64,000 nucleotides of DNA from Sphingopyxis sp. Root154 (GTDB lineage Bacteria; Pseudomonadota; Alphaproteobacteria; Sphingomonadales; Sphingomonadaceae): the NCBI RefSeq assembly GCF_001427105.1, contig NZ_LMGI01000001.1, forward strand, positions 558,001 through 622,000, given 5' to 3'. Both the position numbers and the translations under genes were made by a program. Positions 17,974 through 27,319 of the stretch are shown piece by piece. Numbering within the stretch: the stretch's first letter is position 1; every line of letters begins with the position of its first letter. The notes beneath the pieces were generated by a model. That model was not told the origin of the DNA. It did no database searches and worked only from the letters and a program-made list of their open reading frames with translations.

Positions 17974-18951
17974 CTAGTCTCCGGCCTTGCCTTCCGCCGC
18001 GGCCGCAGGAGCGCGCCCATGTGAGGAAGAGGAACCTATCGTCCGGTCCAGAAAGCCTGTCAACGACGCCATGGCATCGTCGAGTATCGCCTTTTGCTGC
18101 GCCGGGTCGTTAGCACGCAGGCCGTGCCCGGCCCCCGCGATCACACGAAGCTCAACCGCGACGCCGGCGGTGCGCAGAGCCTCTTCAAGACCCTTCGACT
18201 GGGCCAGCGGGACAAGGTCGTCGCTGTCACCGTGAACGATCTGCACGGGCGGATCGCCGGGCGAGATATGGCTCATCGGACTGGCGGCCTTGATCCGGTC
18301 GGCATCGCAATTGAGGCTGGCGAGACAACCCAGATAAATGGCCGAGAGACGATCGGAATCGGCGGCCGTTGGACCGAACCAGTCGGCCACGGCCTGGACG
18401 CAATTGTCGCGGCTGCCGGCATCGGCACCCTCGGGATCGAGATCGCGAACGCCGCAGCTGGTGCCGACCGAGGCGGCAATCATCCCGCCCGCCGACGAGC
18501 CCCAGATCGCGATACGCTCGGGGTCGATCCCATAGTCGTCCCGGTGCCCTCGCAGCCATGCCACCGCGGCCTTGGCATCGCGCACCTGCGCCGGGAAGCG
18601 CGACTTGGGTGCCAGCCGATATTCGATCGACGCGACGACATAACCCTTTTCCGCGAGTGCGGCGAGACGCGCCGGGAAATCGGTCTCGGCGCCCATCATC
18701 CGGCTGTGCCCCTGAATGAAGCCGCCGCCATGGACGAACAGGACCGCCGGCCTCTTCCAACCTGCTTTGGGTGGAAGATACAGGTCCAGGGTCAGTGCTT
18801 CGCCATCGACCGTCCGGTAGGGCATATCGGCGATCGTGCGTACCCCGCCCGCATAGCTTGTCGCCAATGCGGGCCGCGCGGCCCCGCGCTGGCAGAGCGC
18901 TGCCACCGGGAGGCCGAGCGCCAGCAGCGCGAGGAGCCATGCTTTGCGCAT
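17974..18951 (-). CDS. Secreted alpha/beta-hydrolase esterase (BD-FAE/HSL-like)
   Basis: This is a 325-aa esterase with a signal peptide (MRKAWLLALLALGLPVAALC). The oxyanion motif HGGGF and the nucleophile elbow GSSAGG (about Ser153), plus the late VHGDSDDLVP and GAGHGL, complete a Ser-Asp-His triad. The DLYLPP lead-in is typical of carbohydrate and xenobiotic carboxylesterases. ATG 18951 overlaps the TonB receptor stop (TGATG), so the genes are translationally coupled. A much longer frame exists upstream, but it is antisense-like and lacks a signal peptide. In context it may remove acetyl or other acyl groups from the glycan, which is inferred. Confidence 0.9.
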   Translation of the reverse strand: MRKAWLLALLALGLPVAALCQRGAARPALATSYAGGVRTIADMPYRTVDGEALTLDLYLPPKAGWKRPAVLFVHGGGFIQGHSRMMGAETDFPARLAALAEKGYVVASIEYRLAPKSRFPAQVRDAKAAVAWLRGHRDDYGIDPERIAIWGSSAGGMIAASVGTSCGVRDLDPEGADAGSRDNCVQAVADWFGPTAADSDRLSAIYLGCLASLNCDADRIKAASPMSHISPGDPPVQIVHGDSDDLVPLAQSKGLEEALRTAGVAVELRVIAGAGHGLRANDPAQQKAILDDAMASLTGFLDRTIGSSSSHGRAPAAAAEGKAGD

Positions 18952-21356
18952 CAGAAGCGGTAGTCGAGCGTTGCGCCGACATAGCGATCGGCGTTGCGCG
19001 GCCGGTTGGCAAAGCTGTCGACGAGGGTGGGGTTGGCAGGCACCAGGACGCCGGCGGTCATGCCCGAGTAGTAATTCTGGTCGAACAGATTTTTGACGTA
19101 GAGGGTCAGCCCGAAGCCGCGCTCGGGTTGACGCACACCGAGCGACAGGTCGACGATGGCAAAACCGTCCTGCTGGAGCAGCGGATCCTGCTCGAGCGCG
19201 AAACCCTGGTCGCTCTGGAAGGAGAGGTCGGCCTGGACGAAACCGGCGAGGTTCGGCGACAGCTCCTGCTCGTAGCGCGGGGACAGGTTGATGCGCCATT
19301 GCGGCGAAGCGGGCAGCTTGCCGCCCTTGACGTCCTGGACCGGCCCGCTGGTCATCAAGGCTCCCGCATTGTTGCGAAACTGATAGCGATAGCAGCTGTT
19401 CACCGGACGCGTTCCGCCGATCGCGATGACCGGCGCGCCCGGCTGGAACTGCTGCGGGCAGTTAAGCCCGTCGATATCGAAGCTGTTATGAGCATAGGTC
19501 ACCGCTGCGGTGAGCGAGAAGGCGCGCGACGGGCGGAAGGTCGCCTCGATCTCGAATCCCTTCGTGCGCGACGAGCCGGCATTGGTCTGGATATAGGCGG
19601 GCACGCCGTTCAACGTGTCGGAGCGGTTCGCCTGAACCTGGAGATTGGTGTAGTCGGCGAGAAAGGCGGCGACAGCGATCCCGAAGGTGCCGTCGGTCGT
19701 GCGTCCCTTGAAGCCGATTTCATAGGCATCGACATGCTCGGGCAGGACCGGGGCCTGACCGCCAAAATCAGCGGAGATCTCGGTGTTGAAACCCAATCCC
19801 TTATAACCGCGCGTATAGGTGCCATAGGCCTGCGCGAAGCGGCTGAACTCATATTGCAGCCCCGCCTTGCCAGTGACGGCGGTGTCGCTAGCCGACGTGC
19901 CAGCGCGGACGCTCGGCGTCCCCCCATAAAGCGCATCGCCGGGCACAAGCACGCCAAAGCGTTCGCCATCGACGGCGATCTTCTCATGCTGGACGCGGAG
20001 GCCGCCGATCGCCTTGAGACCGCCGACGAGCTTAAGCTCGGCCTGACCAAAACCGGCGATGCTTTCGTTCGACAGGTCGGAATCGCTCGCGAGGGACTGG
20101 TAGACGGGGGCAGCGCAGGGCTGGCCGACGACGCCGGTCAGGCACAGGGCGCGCCGGCGCGAGAAATAGCGGTCGATCGAAACTTTCGAATAAAAGCCGC
20201 CGATCACATAGGTGAATGGTCCCGAGCCGTTCGAGGCGAGGCGCAATTCCTGCGTGAAATTCTTGATATCGGTGAGGCCATAATTCAGGTTGAACTCGGC
20301 CGACGAAGCGGGACTGATATAGATCGGCCGCGCGTGACCAAAGGAATCGACCTCGACATTCTGGGTCAGATGATATTTTTGCAATGCCGTGATCGAGGTC
20401 AGCGTCGCTGCGCCCAGATCGAGATCGGCCTGGAGCGAATAGGTCTGCTGATCGCTCTTCACACCGGTCGTGCCATTGCTCCAGACCTCATCATTGTCGG
20501 CGCGCGCGGTGATCGGACCCGAGACAAGCGCGCGCAGCGGGTTCCCAACCTTGACCAGCACGCTCTGACAGCAATCGGAATCGCTCTCGCGATAATCGCC
20601 GGCGAAGAGCAGGGTCAGGCGATCGGTCGGCTGCCATTCGAGCTTGCCGCGCACACCCCAGCTTTTCGTCCGGTTGGCGTCCCTCCCGGTCAGGAGATTG
20701 CGAATATTGCCGCCGATATCATTATAATAACCGGTCAGGCGAACGCCGATCGTTTCGCCGATCGGCCCCGATATCGTACCGCTGGCGCGATATTCGTCCA
20801 TCTCGGCCACGGTCACGCTCGCGCGGCCCTCAAGCTCGCGCGACGGGCGGGCCGTGACGACGCTGATGACGCCAGCGGTGGCATTTTTGCCGAACAGGGT
20901 GCCCTGCGGCCCGCGCAGCACCTCGACGCGTTCGATGTCGGCAAAGTCGGTAAAATTCTGCGCCTGGCGCGCGCTGACGACGCCATCGACAACCAGCGCG
21001 ACCGAGGATTCGGTGCCGAGCCCGAACAAGGATGTTCCGACGCCCCGAATGCGGAAGCTGCTGGCAACCGGATTGGCGCCCTGCTGGAAGGTCAGCGACG
21101 GAACCGCCTGGACGAGCCCGCTCGTGTCGCTGATCTGACGCGCGGCGAGTGCCTCGCCAGTCACCGCGGTGACGGCGAGCGGAACATCCTGGAGACGTTC
21201 GCTGCGCTTCTGCGCGGTCACGACAATTTCGCCAGCATCGACAGCATCGGTTGCCGTTTCGGTTGTTACCGATTCGCCGGTCTGCGCGGCGGCGGGCGTC
21301 ACGGCGATGATCGTCGCCGCACTGGCAAGAAGCGCCATTTTAAAGATATTTCGCAT
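18951..21356 (-). CDS. TonB-dependent receptor of the sulfatase locus
   Basis: This is an 801-aa outer-membrane receptor with a signal peptide (MALLASAATIIAVTPAAAQ). A TonB-box-like GEIVVTAQKR leads into the plug phrase SERLQDVPLAVTAV, which is typical of the sphingomonad receptor class used for glycans and xenobiotics. The plug core RGVGTSLFG and RGPQGTLFGKNATAGVI follow, and the beta-barrel ends in GATLDYRF. ATG 21356 has AAAGGGAGGG just upstream; upstream in-frame ATGs lack a signal. It is the first gene of an operon with the esterase and the LacI repressor, downstream of operator 21450-21463. It is the presumed importer of the sulfated oligosaccharide. There is no SusD partner, as is usual for Proteobacteria. 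Confidence 0.93.
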   Translation of the reverse strand: MRNIFKMALLASAATIIAVTPAAAQTGESVTTETATDAVDAGEIVVTAQKRSERLQDVPLAVTAVTGEALAARQISDTSGLVQAVPSLTFQQGANPVASSFRIRGVGTSLFGLGTESSVALVVDGVVSARQAQNFTDFADIERVEVLRGPQGTLFGKNATAGVISVVTARPSRELEGRASVTVAEMDEYRASGTISGPIGETIGVRLTGYYNDIGGNIRNLLTGRDANRTKSWGVRGKLEWQPTDRLTLLFAGDYRESDSDCCQSVLVKVGNPLRALVSGPITARADNDEVWSNGTTGVKSDQQTYSLQADLDLGAATLTSITALQKYHLTQNVEVDSFGHARPIYISPASSAEFNLNYGLTDIKNFTQELRLASNGSGPFTYVIGGFYSKVSIDRYFSRRRALCLTGVVGQPCAAPVYQSLASDSDLSNESIAGFGQAELKLVGGLKAIGGLRVQHEKIAVDGERFGVLVPGDALYGGTPSVRAGTSASDTAVTGKAGLQYEFSRFAQAYGTYTRGYKGLGFNTEISADFGGQAPVLPEHVDAYEIGFKGRTTDGTFGIAVAAFLADYTNLQVQANRSDTLNGVPAYIQTNAGSSRTKGFEIEATFRPSRAFSLTAAVTYAHNSFDIDGLNCPQQFQPGAPVIAIGGTRPVNSCYRYQFRNNAGALMTSGPVQDVKGGKLPASPQWRINLSPRYEQELSPNLAGFVQADLSFQSDQGFALEQDPLLQQDGFAIVDLSLGVRQPERGFGLTLYVKNLFDQNYYSGMTAGVLVPANPTLVDSFANRPRNADRYVGATLDYRF

Positions 21357-21449
21357 GAGGTCCCTCCCTTTGATCGCTGGCCTCGCCGCGCGATGCGACG
21401 CTGCCAATCTCTTCATTTTCAAACCCTCCCTATCTCGCCTCAATAGAAT

Positions 21450-21463
21450 TGACAAGCTTGTCA
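21450..21463. promoter_or_regulatory. Perfect 14-bp palindromic operator TGACAAGCTTGTCA
   Basis: This site is identical to that at 15490-15503. It lies between the divergent TonB-receptor operon (minus) and the three-sulfatase operon (plus). A -35-like TTGACA starts at 21449 inside the palindrome, so bound protein would occlude a promoter. The LacI protein encoded at the end of the leftward operon is the likely ligand. Confidence 0.75.
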
Positions 21464-21528
21464 TATGCGATAACAACAGGCGTGAAATGCCGCGGCCGCC
21501 GTGAGCTGGAAATCAATGGGAGGATCCG

Positions 21529-23232
21529 ATGCGCTTCAGGAAATTCATATTGGCCGCGACTGCGGCATTGGTGCTGGCCCCTGCCTGCGCGTCGTCGAAG
21601 CCAGCGGCTGCGACGCCCGCCGCCCCCGGAAAGCCGCGCAACATCATCTTCATCCTCGTCGACGACCTCCGATATGATGGCCTCGGCTTTCTCCAATCAC
21701 AGGTCCGGACACCGAATATTGACCGGCTCGCGCGCGAGGGCAGCTATTTCCCGAACACGCTCGTCACCTCGTCGCTTTGCAGCCCCAGCCGCGCCACGAT
21801 CCTGACCGGACAGACGGCGCGCAACCATCAGGTCGTCGACAACACCAATTCGTCGGAAGAAGGGCTGACCTTCTTCCCATCCTATCTGCAACAGGCCGGC
21901 TATCAGACCGCATTCGTCGGCAAATGGCATATGGGCAACGACACCGACGCGCCGCGTGCGGGCTTCGACAAATGGGTGAGTTTCCAGGGACAGGGAAGCT
22001 ATTGGCCGACGGGCGACCTGCCACCCGCGGCGGTCCGCGCGGGCGCCGTGAACAAGCTCAATGTCGACGGCAACCATGTGACGCAGAAGGGCTATATCAC
22101 CGACGAACTGGGCGGCTACGCGCTCGACTGGCTCAAGAAGGAGCGCGATCCGAAGAAGCCCTTCTTTCTCTATCTCAGCCACAAGGCGGTGCATTCGGAC
22201 CCGCTGCCGCCGCCGCGCTACGCGCATCAATATGACACGGTGAATTTCGCCCTTCCCACGAGCGCGGCCAACACGCCCGAAAATTACAAGGGCAAGCCGA
22301 TGTGGGTGTATAACCAGCGCAACACATGGCACGGCATCGATTTTTTCTACAACAGCGACATGAAGATGACGGAATATCTGCGCAGCTATTATGCGACGCT
22401 GTCCGCCGTCGACGACGGGGTGGGCGAGATCCTCGCCTATCTGCGCGCGAACAAGCTCGAGAAGGACACGATGATCATATTCACGTCCGACAACGGCTTT
22501 CTGATCGGCGACCATGGCCTGATCGACAAGCGCAATGCTTATGAAGGCTCGGTGCGCGTCCCGATGGTCGCCTGGGCGCCCGGGCTCGTCCCCGCCGGGA
22601 AGACCAACGCCGGCCGCATCCGCAACCTCGATTTCGCGCCGACCTTCCTCGATCTCGCGGGTGCCACGGCCCCGCCGCAGTTCGAAGGATTGAGCGCGCT
22701 CCCGCTGATGACCGGCAGCGTTACGGCGGAGAAATGGTCGCCGCCCGATTTCATCTATGAATATTATTGGGACTGGCAGTTCCCGATGACCCCAGGCACC
22801 TTTGCGATCGAGCGCGACCGGGTCAAATATATCCAATATTACGGGGTCTACGATACCGAGGAGCTCTATGATCTCTCGAAAGATCCCGAGGAAATGCAAA
22901 ATCTGATCGACGATCCGGCCTATCTCGATCGCAAGGTCGCGCTGCGCGCGGCGCTGTACAAGGGCCTGGCAAATAGCGGGGGCGATCACGCCATTCCCTT
23001 TACCGCGCGCTATGCGCGCGGTAGCGTGCGCCGCAACCGCGACGGCACCGGATCGGCCCCCTTCCCCGACGCCTGGCAGGTCGAGCCGAACCGGCTCGAC
23101 CGGCTCGACGATATTATTCCCGACAACCCGATGAAGGAGAAGGCGCATAGGGAAGGTCGCGCCTTCCTCCCCTATCCGGTCATGGGCGGCACGCGAGGTG
23201 AGGACGGCGGCAAGGGCAAACCCGACAAATGA
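21529..23232 (+). CDS. S1 sulfatase, C-S-P-S-R type (GlcNAc-6-/iduronate-sulfatase-like)
   Basis: This is a 567-aa exported sulfatase. The N-terminus is a signal sequence ending APACASS; the Cys could be lipid-modified, but the lipobox is poor. The metal-binding VDDLRYDGLG, the formylglycine signature CSPSR (Cys84), VGKWHMG and the late TSDNGFLIGDHG are all intact. Overall layout resembles the larger S1 enzymes acting on glycan 2-O or 6-O sulfates; the target is not assigned. GGAGG lies 6 nt before the ATG. It is the first gene of an operon driven from the operator region at 21450, and its stop overlaps the next sulfatase start (ATGA). Confidence 0.93.
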   Translation: MRFRKFILAATAALVLAPACASSKPAAATPAAPGKPRNIIFILVDDLRYDGLGFLQSQVRTPNIDRLAREGSYFPNTLVTSSLCSPSRATILTGQTARNHQVVDNTNSSEEGLTFFPSYLQQAGYQTAFVGKWHMGNDTDAPRAGFDKWVSFQGQGSYWPTGDLPPAAVRAGAVNKLNVDGNHVTQKGYITDELGGYALDWLKKERDPKKPFFLYLSHKAVHSDPLPPPRYAHQYDTVNFALPTSAANTPENYKGKPMWVYNQRNTWHGIDFFYNSDMKMTEYLRSYYATLSAVDDGVGEILAYLRANKLEKDTMIIFTSDNGFLIGDHGLIDKRNAYEGSVRVPMVAWAPGLVPAGKTNAGRIRNLDFAPTFLDLAGATAPPQFEGLSALPLMTGSVTAEKWSPPDFIYEYYWDWQFPMTPGTFAIERDRVKYIQYYGVYDTEELYDLSKDPEEMQNLIDDPAYLDRKVALRAALYKGLANSGGDHAIPFTARYARGSVRRNRDGTGSAPFPDAWQVEPNRLDRLDDIIPDNPMKEKAHREGRAFLPYPVMGGTRGEDGGKGKPDK

Positions 23233-24788
23233 GCGCGAAGCGGTGGCATTTTATCGCTTGCTCGCGTGAGGACCGCGAACGAGGAACAGGCCGCAAGCCG
23301 ACGAAGGCGCGATTATTTCTATCGCTCCTGGCGGGATCCGCAATCCTCGCCCCATGGGGATGGGCCACTTCCGCGCAAGCATGGCCCGCCGCGTCCTCCC
23401 CGACCGCACCGGCGAAAACGCCGGCCACCCAAGTGGCGGCAAAGCCGAATGTCGTCGTCATCCTGGCCGATGACCTCGGCTGGCCCGACGTGTCCGCTTA
23501 TGGGCGCAGCGAGGTGCCGACGCCCAATATCGATCGGATAGCCAAGGCCGGCGCGGCTTTCTCGAGCGGCTATGTCGCCGCCTCGGTCTGCGCGGTGTCT
23601 CGCGCCGGCCTGCTCACCGGCCGGATGCCGCAACGGTTCGGCTTCACCTATAATATCAGCGACAAGGGCGATCCGGGCGCCGGGCTGCCGCCGTCCGAAC
23701 CCACCCTCGCGGAGCGATTGAAGCCGCTCGGCTATCGCACCGCGGCGATCGGCAAATGGCATGTTGGCGCCGAAGACCGCTTCTATCCGACCAATCGCGG
23801 TTTCGACGAATTCTTCGGATTCCTCGCGGGCGAGACGGTTCATGTCGATCCGAATACGCCCGATATTGTCACTACGCCCACCAAAGCCGATGCCAACAAG
23901 CCGCCGTTCACCACCCGGTCGGGCAATGGCGTCGTCATCGAAGGCTCCGACCGCCTGCCGGTCTATAATTTCGGAAAATATCTGACCGACGAGATCACCG
24001 ACCGTGCCGTCGACTTCATCGGCAGGGCAGCGGACACACCTTTTTTTGCCTATGTCGCCTATAGCGCGCCGCACTGGCCGCTGCAGGTACCCCAAAGCTG
24101 GTACGACAAATTTCCCCACATCAAGGACCCCGCCCGCCGCACCTATGTCGCGATGATCGCAGCGATGGACGCTGGTATCGGGCGGATACTCGACAAGCTG
24201 GAAACGCAAGGGAGCCGTGAGAATACAATCGTGATCTTTCTGTCTGACAATGGCTGCCCGGTCCAGTTCGGCTTCTGCAGCGAAGATCAGGCCTGGGGAG
24301 CCGGCAAATTCACCTATCTCGAGGGCGGGATCCGCGTGCCCTTCCTGCTTTCATGGCCCGCCGGGCTGAAACCCCAAGGCATCGTCGATGCTCCGGTTTC
24401 TTCGGTCGATATCGTCCCGACGGTCCTGCGCGCGGCGGCTCCGGACGCCGCCCTCCCTCCCGGGCTGGATGGCGAGGACCTGGTTGTCGCCGCGCGGATA
24501 CCACGCGCAACGCCGCGCCTGCTGATTTGGGGACAGGAGCCCGTGTTCGCGGCGCGATACGGCCCATTCAAATATTGGCGGTCGCATGACTGGAACGAAG
24601 CGCATCTCTATAATCTGGATACAGACCCGTGGGAGCGCGAAAGCATTGCCGCCGACAATGCGTCATTAAACCATATGCTCGAGGTCGAGGTCGAAAAATG
24701 GCGGGCCAGCCTGCCCGCCCCGCTCTGGAAGCTCCACCTCACCCGACCGGTCACGATCGCCGGAAGAAAGACCGAGTGGGTCTATTGA
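23229..24788 (+). CDS. S1 sulfatase with unusual C-A-V-S-R signature
   Basis: This is a 519-aa arylsulfatase-A-like protein. Its N-terminus is about 50 residues long, with a hydrophobic segment (FLSLLAGSAILAPWGW) as a likely export signal. Metal residues ADDLGWPD, GKWHVG and the late SDNGCPVQFG are present. The formylglycine motif reads CAVSR (Cys121). The canonical third position is Pro (sometimes Ala), so Val is unusual and may affect conversion by FGE. The start overlaps the previous stop by 4 nt and the next sulfatase follows after 25 nt. It is probably exo-acting on a sulfated sugar. It could be active with a relaxed motif or partly inactive. Confidence 0.9.
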   Translation: MSAKRWHFIACSREDRERGTGRKPTKARLFLSLLAGSAILAPWGWATSAQAWPAASSPTAPAKTPATQVAAKPNVVVILADDLGWPDVSAYGRSEVPTPNIDRIAKAGAAFSSGYVAASVCAVSRAGLLTGRMPQRFGFTYNISDKGDPGAGLPPSEPTLAERLKPLGYRTAAIGKWHVGAEDRFYPTNRGFDEFFGFLAGETVHVDPNTPDIVTTPTKADANKPPFTTRSGNGVVIEGSDRLPVYNFGKYLTDEITDRAVDFIGRAADTPFFAYVAYSAPHWPLQVPQSWYDKFPHIKDPARRTYVAMIAAMDAGIGRILDKLETQGSRENTIVIFLSDNGCPVQFGFCSEDQAWGAGKFTYLEGGIRVPFLLSWPAGLKPQGIVDAPVSSVDIVPTVLRAAAPDAALPPGLDGEDLVVAARIPRATPRLLIWGQEPVFAARYGPFKYWRSHDWNEAHLYNLDTDPWERESIAADNASLNHMLEVEVEKWRASLPAPLWKLHLTRPVTIAGRKTEWVY

Positions 24789-24813
24789 TGCCTGTTTCCG
24801 GGAGACGATCATC

Positions 24814-26739
24814 ATGACGATGCGCGGTAAGGACCTGCCGGCCAGCGCCCCGATTTCGCGGCGGACGATGGTGAGCGGCATGGCGGGCCTTGCGGCGCTC
24901 GGCGCCGGCGCTGGCGCCGCGAAAGGCGCATCACGCGAACGCCCCAACATCCTCTGGCTCGTCAGCGAAGACAATAATCCCTATGCCGGGGCCTATGGCG
25001 ACAAACTCGCCCATACGCCGACGATCGATGCTCTTGCACGCCAAGGCGTCCTCTTCCGCAAGGTCTATTCGAACGCGCCGGTATGCGCGCCCTCGCGCTT
25101 TGCTATCCTCACCGGTCTTTATCCCGAGAGCTGCGCGCCGGCCAACCAGATGCGCGCCGTGGGGAAGCTACCCAAGGGGTTCCGCACCTATCCCGAGCTG
25201 ATGCGCGAAGCGGGCTATTTCTGCACCAACAACAGCAAGACCGACTATAATTGCGACATCTCGCCCGAGGCGATTTGGGATATTCAGGGAGCGCGGGGCC
25301 ATTGGCGCAGCCGGCCCGCCGGCCAGCCCTTCATGGCCGTTTTCAACTATGAAACGACGCATGAATCGCGGCTGTTCCGTCCGACCCCGGGACGCGTGAC
25401 GCCGGAGATGGTGACACTCCCGCCTTTCCTGCCTGACACCCCGGCCATGCGGCAGGATTTCGCCAGCTATTATAACCTCATGGAGCGGATGGACGGCCAA
25501 CTCGCCGAACGGCTTGCCGAACTCCACGCCGACGGGCTCGCCGACGACACGATCGTGTTTCACTATTCGGACAATGGCGGGGTACTCGGCCGGTCGAAGC
25601 GCTATTGCTACGAAGAGGGGCTGCGCTGCGAAATGGTCGTCTACGCGCCGCCCAAATGGCGTCACCTGCTGCCCGTCGCACCTGGACGCGAAGTCGCGAC
25701 GCCAGTGTCCTTCATCGATTTGGCCCCGACCGTGCTGGCGCTGGGCGGTGTGACGCAACCGCCGCAAATGCGCGGACGTGCGCTGCTCGGGAACCGTCCG
25801 TCCCGGCCCCACCGTTACGCCTTCGCCATGCGCAACCGCATGGACGAGCGCATCGACTTTGTGCGGACGGTGACCGACGGGCGCTGGCGCTATATTCGCA
25901 ACTATATGCCGCACCGCCCGTGGGGTCAGCACCAGGCCTTCCAATGGCTTGCCAAGGGCTATCAGGACTGGGAGGCCGCGCATCGAGCCGGGACCCTCAA
26001 CGCCGTACAGAATCGCTTCTTCGAGAAAAAGCCGTTCGAGGAACTCTACGACCTCGACGCCGATCCGCACGAGATCGACAATCGTGCAGCCGATGCCGCC
26101 GCGCACGCCAAACTCCTCGAACTGCGGCGCGCGCTCGACGCCCATATGATAAAGATCAACGACAATGGCTTCCTTCCCGAAACGATGGAGGGCGAAGGCT
26201 TTATGGAAAGCCGGGTCGCTGGCGTCTATCCACTCGCAGACATCATGGCCATCGCGTCGGTCGCCGCCAAAGGCAAAGCCGCGGGCCTGCGGGCCCTGCG
26301 TCGGGCCCTCAACAGCCCGCACGCGGTGCTACGCTATTGGGCCGCGACCGGGATGCTGATCCTGGGTGCCGAAGCCGAACCTGCCTCGCATGCCCTCAAA
26401 ACCACCATGCGCGGCGACCCCTCGCCGCTAGTCCGTATCGTCGCAGCGGAAACGCTGGCGGCGCTCGGCGACCCTGCCGAGGCGGTCGATGTGCTGACCA
26501 GTCTCATGGATGAGGCGCCGAGCTGGCAGGTTCAACTCCATGCAATCAATTCGCTTAGCTTCGTCGGTTCTGCGGCCGCTCCCGCGCTCGGTTCAATTCG
26601 CCGCGCGGCCGAGAGTGAACAGGAATATGTGCGCAATGCGGCCCGATATCTCGTGGCCGTGCTCGAAGGCAAATATCAGCCCTCGCTGCCGATTTTCGAC
26701 CTCAAACGCTTGATGCCCGCTGCACCGACGAAAAGCTGA
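24814..26739 (+). CDS. Tat-exported S1 sulfatase with C-terminal HEAT-like repeats
   Basis: This is a 641-aa protein. A twin-arginine signal (ISRRTMVSGMAGL) is followed by an SGSH-like sulfatase domain (ILWLVSEDNNPYAGAYGD, signature CAPSR with Cys91, YSDNGGVLGR). Here SED replaces the usual DD pair start, as in heparan-N-sulfatase-like enzymes. Residues about 470-625 form alpha-helical repeats (ALRRALNSPHAVLRYWAATG, SPLVRIVAAETLAALGDP, WQVQLHAINSLSFVG) that read as HEAT/armadillo-type units. Such a tail is known in some bacterial relatives and probably binds substrate or partners. It is last in the sulfatase operon. A hairpin at 26791-26807 lies downstream. Confidence 0.92.
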   Translation: MTMRGKDLPASAPISRRTMVSGMAGLAALGAGAGAAKGASRERPNILWLVSEDNNPYAGAYGDKLAHTPTIDALARQGVLFRKVYSNAPVCAPSRFAILTGLYPESCAPANQMRAVGKLPKGFRTYPELMREAGYFCTNNSKTDYNCDISPEAIWDIQGARGHWRSRPAGQPFMAVFNYETTHESRLFRPTPGRVTPEMVTLPPFLPDTPAMRQDFASYYNLMERMDGQLAERLAELHADGLADDTIVFHYSDNGGVLGRSKRYCYEEGLRCEMVVYAPPKWRHLLPVAPGREVATPVSFIDLAPTVLALGGVTQPPQMRGRALLGNRPSRPHRYAFAMRNRMDERIDFVRTVTDGRWRYIRNYMPHRPWGQHQAFQWLAKGYQDWEAAHRAGTLNAVQNRFFEKKPFEELYDLDADPHEIDNRAADAAAHAKLLELRRALDAHMIKINDNGFLPETMEGEGFMESRVAGVYPLADIMAIASVAAKGKAAGLRALRRALNSPHAVLRYWAATGMLILGAEAEPASHALKTTMRGDPSPLVRIVAAETLAALGDPAEAVDVLTSLMDEAPSWQVQLHAINSLSFVGSAAAPALGSIRRAAESEQEYVRNAARYLVAVLEGKYQPSLPIFDLKRLMPAAPTKS

Positions 26740-27319
26740 TCATCAATCAGACTGGCATCGCTCTATTTGACGACGACCCTAACCGAGTTTGGCGGACCCT
26801 GTCCGCCACTGGAATTTGACCTGCCGCTTTCCACATCGGCGCGCACCGCGCTGGCGTTGGAACCGCGCATTCGCATCAAGGTCCTTCGCGAGCCATGGGA
26901 CTGGCCGAACGCATTGATCACCCCCCAATGCAAATGCCCGCCACAGCCGCCATTTCAACCCCTCGGTCCCCCATAAGGGCGATTTCGGGAAGCTGTTCTT
27001 CTTGCGGGATATGATCCTCGGCACGGCGAAGTTCACCGAATCCACCCCAGAGCTAAGGCGAGGAGAGTTTTGCGGCCCGCGCCCCCGCTCCAACAGTCGT
27101 TGCGACCGATCTTTCCCAGAAGAGGAAAGCGCGGTCATTCCACTGTGCCGCCCCCTTACCGCGCCTCCACACTGCGCCGCGTTTCATTCAGGCGCGGGTA
27201 GATGCCGGTCACCTTGGCAAGTATGGCGTTCGGTCTCTTGCTCAAGGTCGAGAGAATTTTTTTCCGTTCGTGACGTCAGGGCTTGCAGGCGAACGGACCG
27301 GGCGGCAGCGCCTCAGGCG
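26740..27319. other. Intergenic region between convergent genes, with a short hairpin
   Basis: This 580-nt gap between the last sulfatase (plus) and the Lrp gene (minus) holds no protein I recognise. A perfect 7-bp hairpin (GGCGGAC, loop CCT, GTCCGCC) is at 26791-26807. It lacks a T-run and is only a possible terminator or processing structure. Open frames across this gap look like noise. Confidence 0.45.

Noticed and set aside
18771..21446. 891-codon open frame antisense to the TonB receptor of the sulfatase locus
   Set aside because: It mirrors a clear receptor gene on the other strand, has no signal or family motif, and long antisense frames are expected in GC-rich DNA.
26767..27140. Possible small gene or transposase remnant after the sulfatase operon
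   Set aside because: Frames on both strands lack motifs and start signals; only a short hairpin could be supported.
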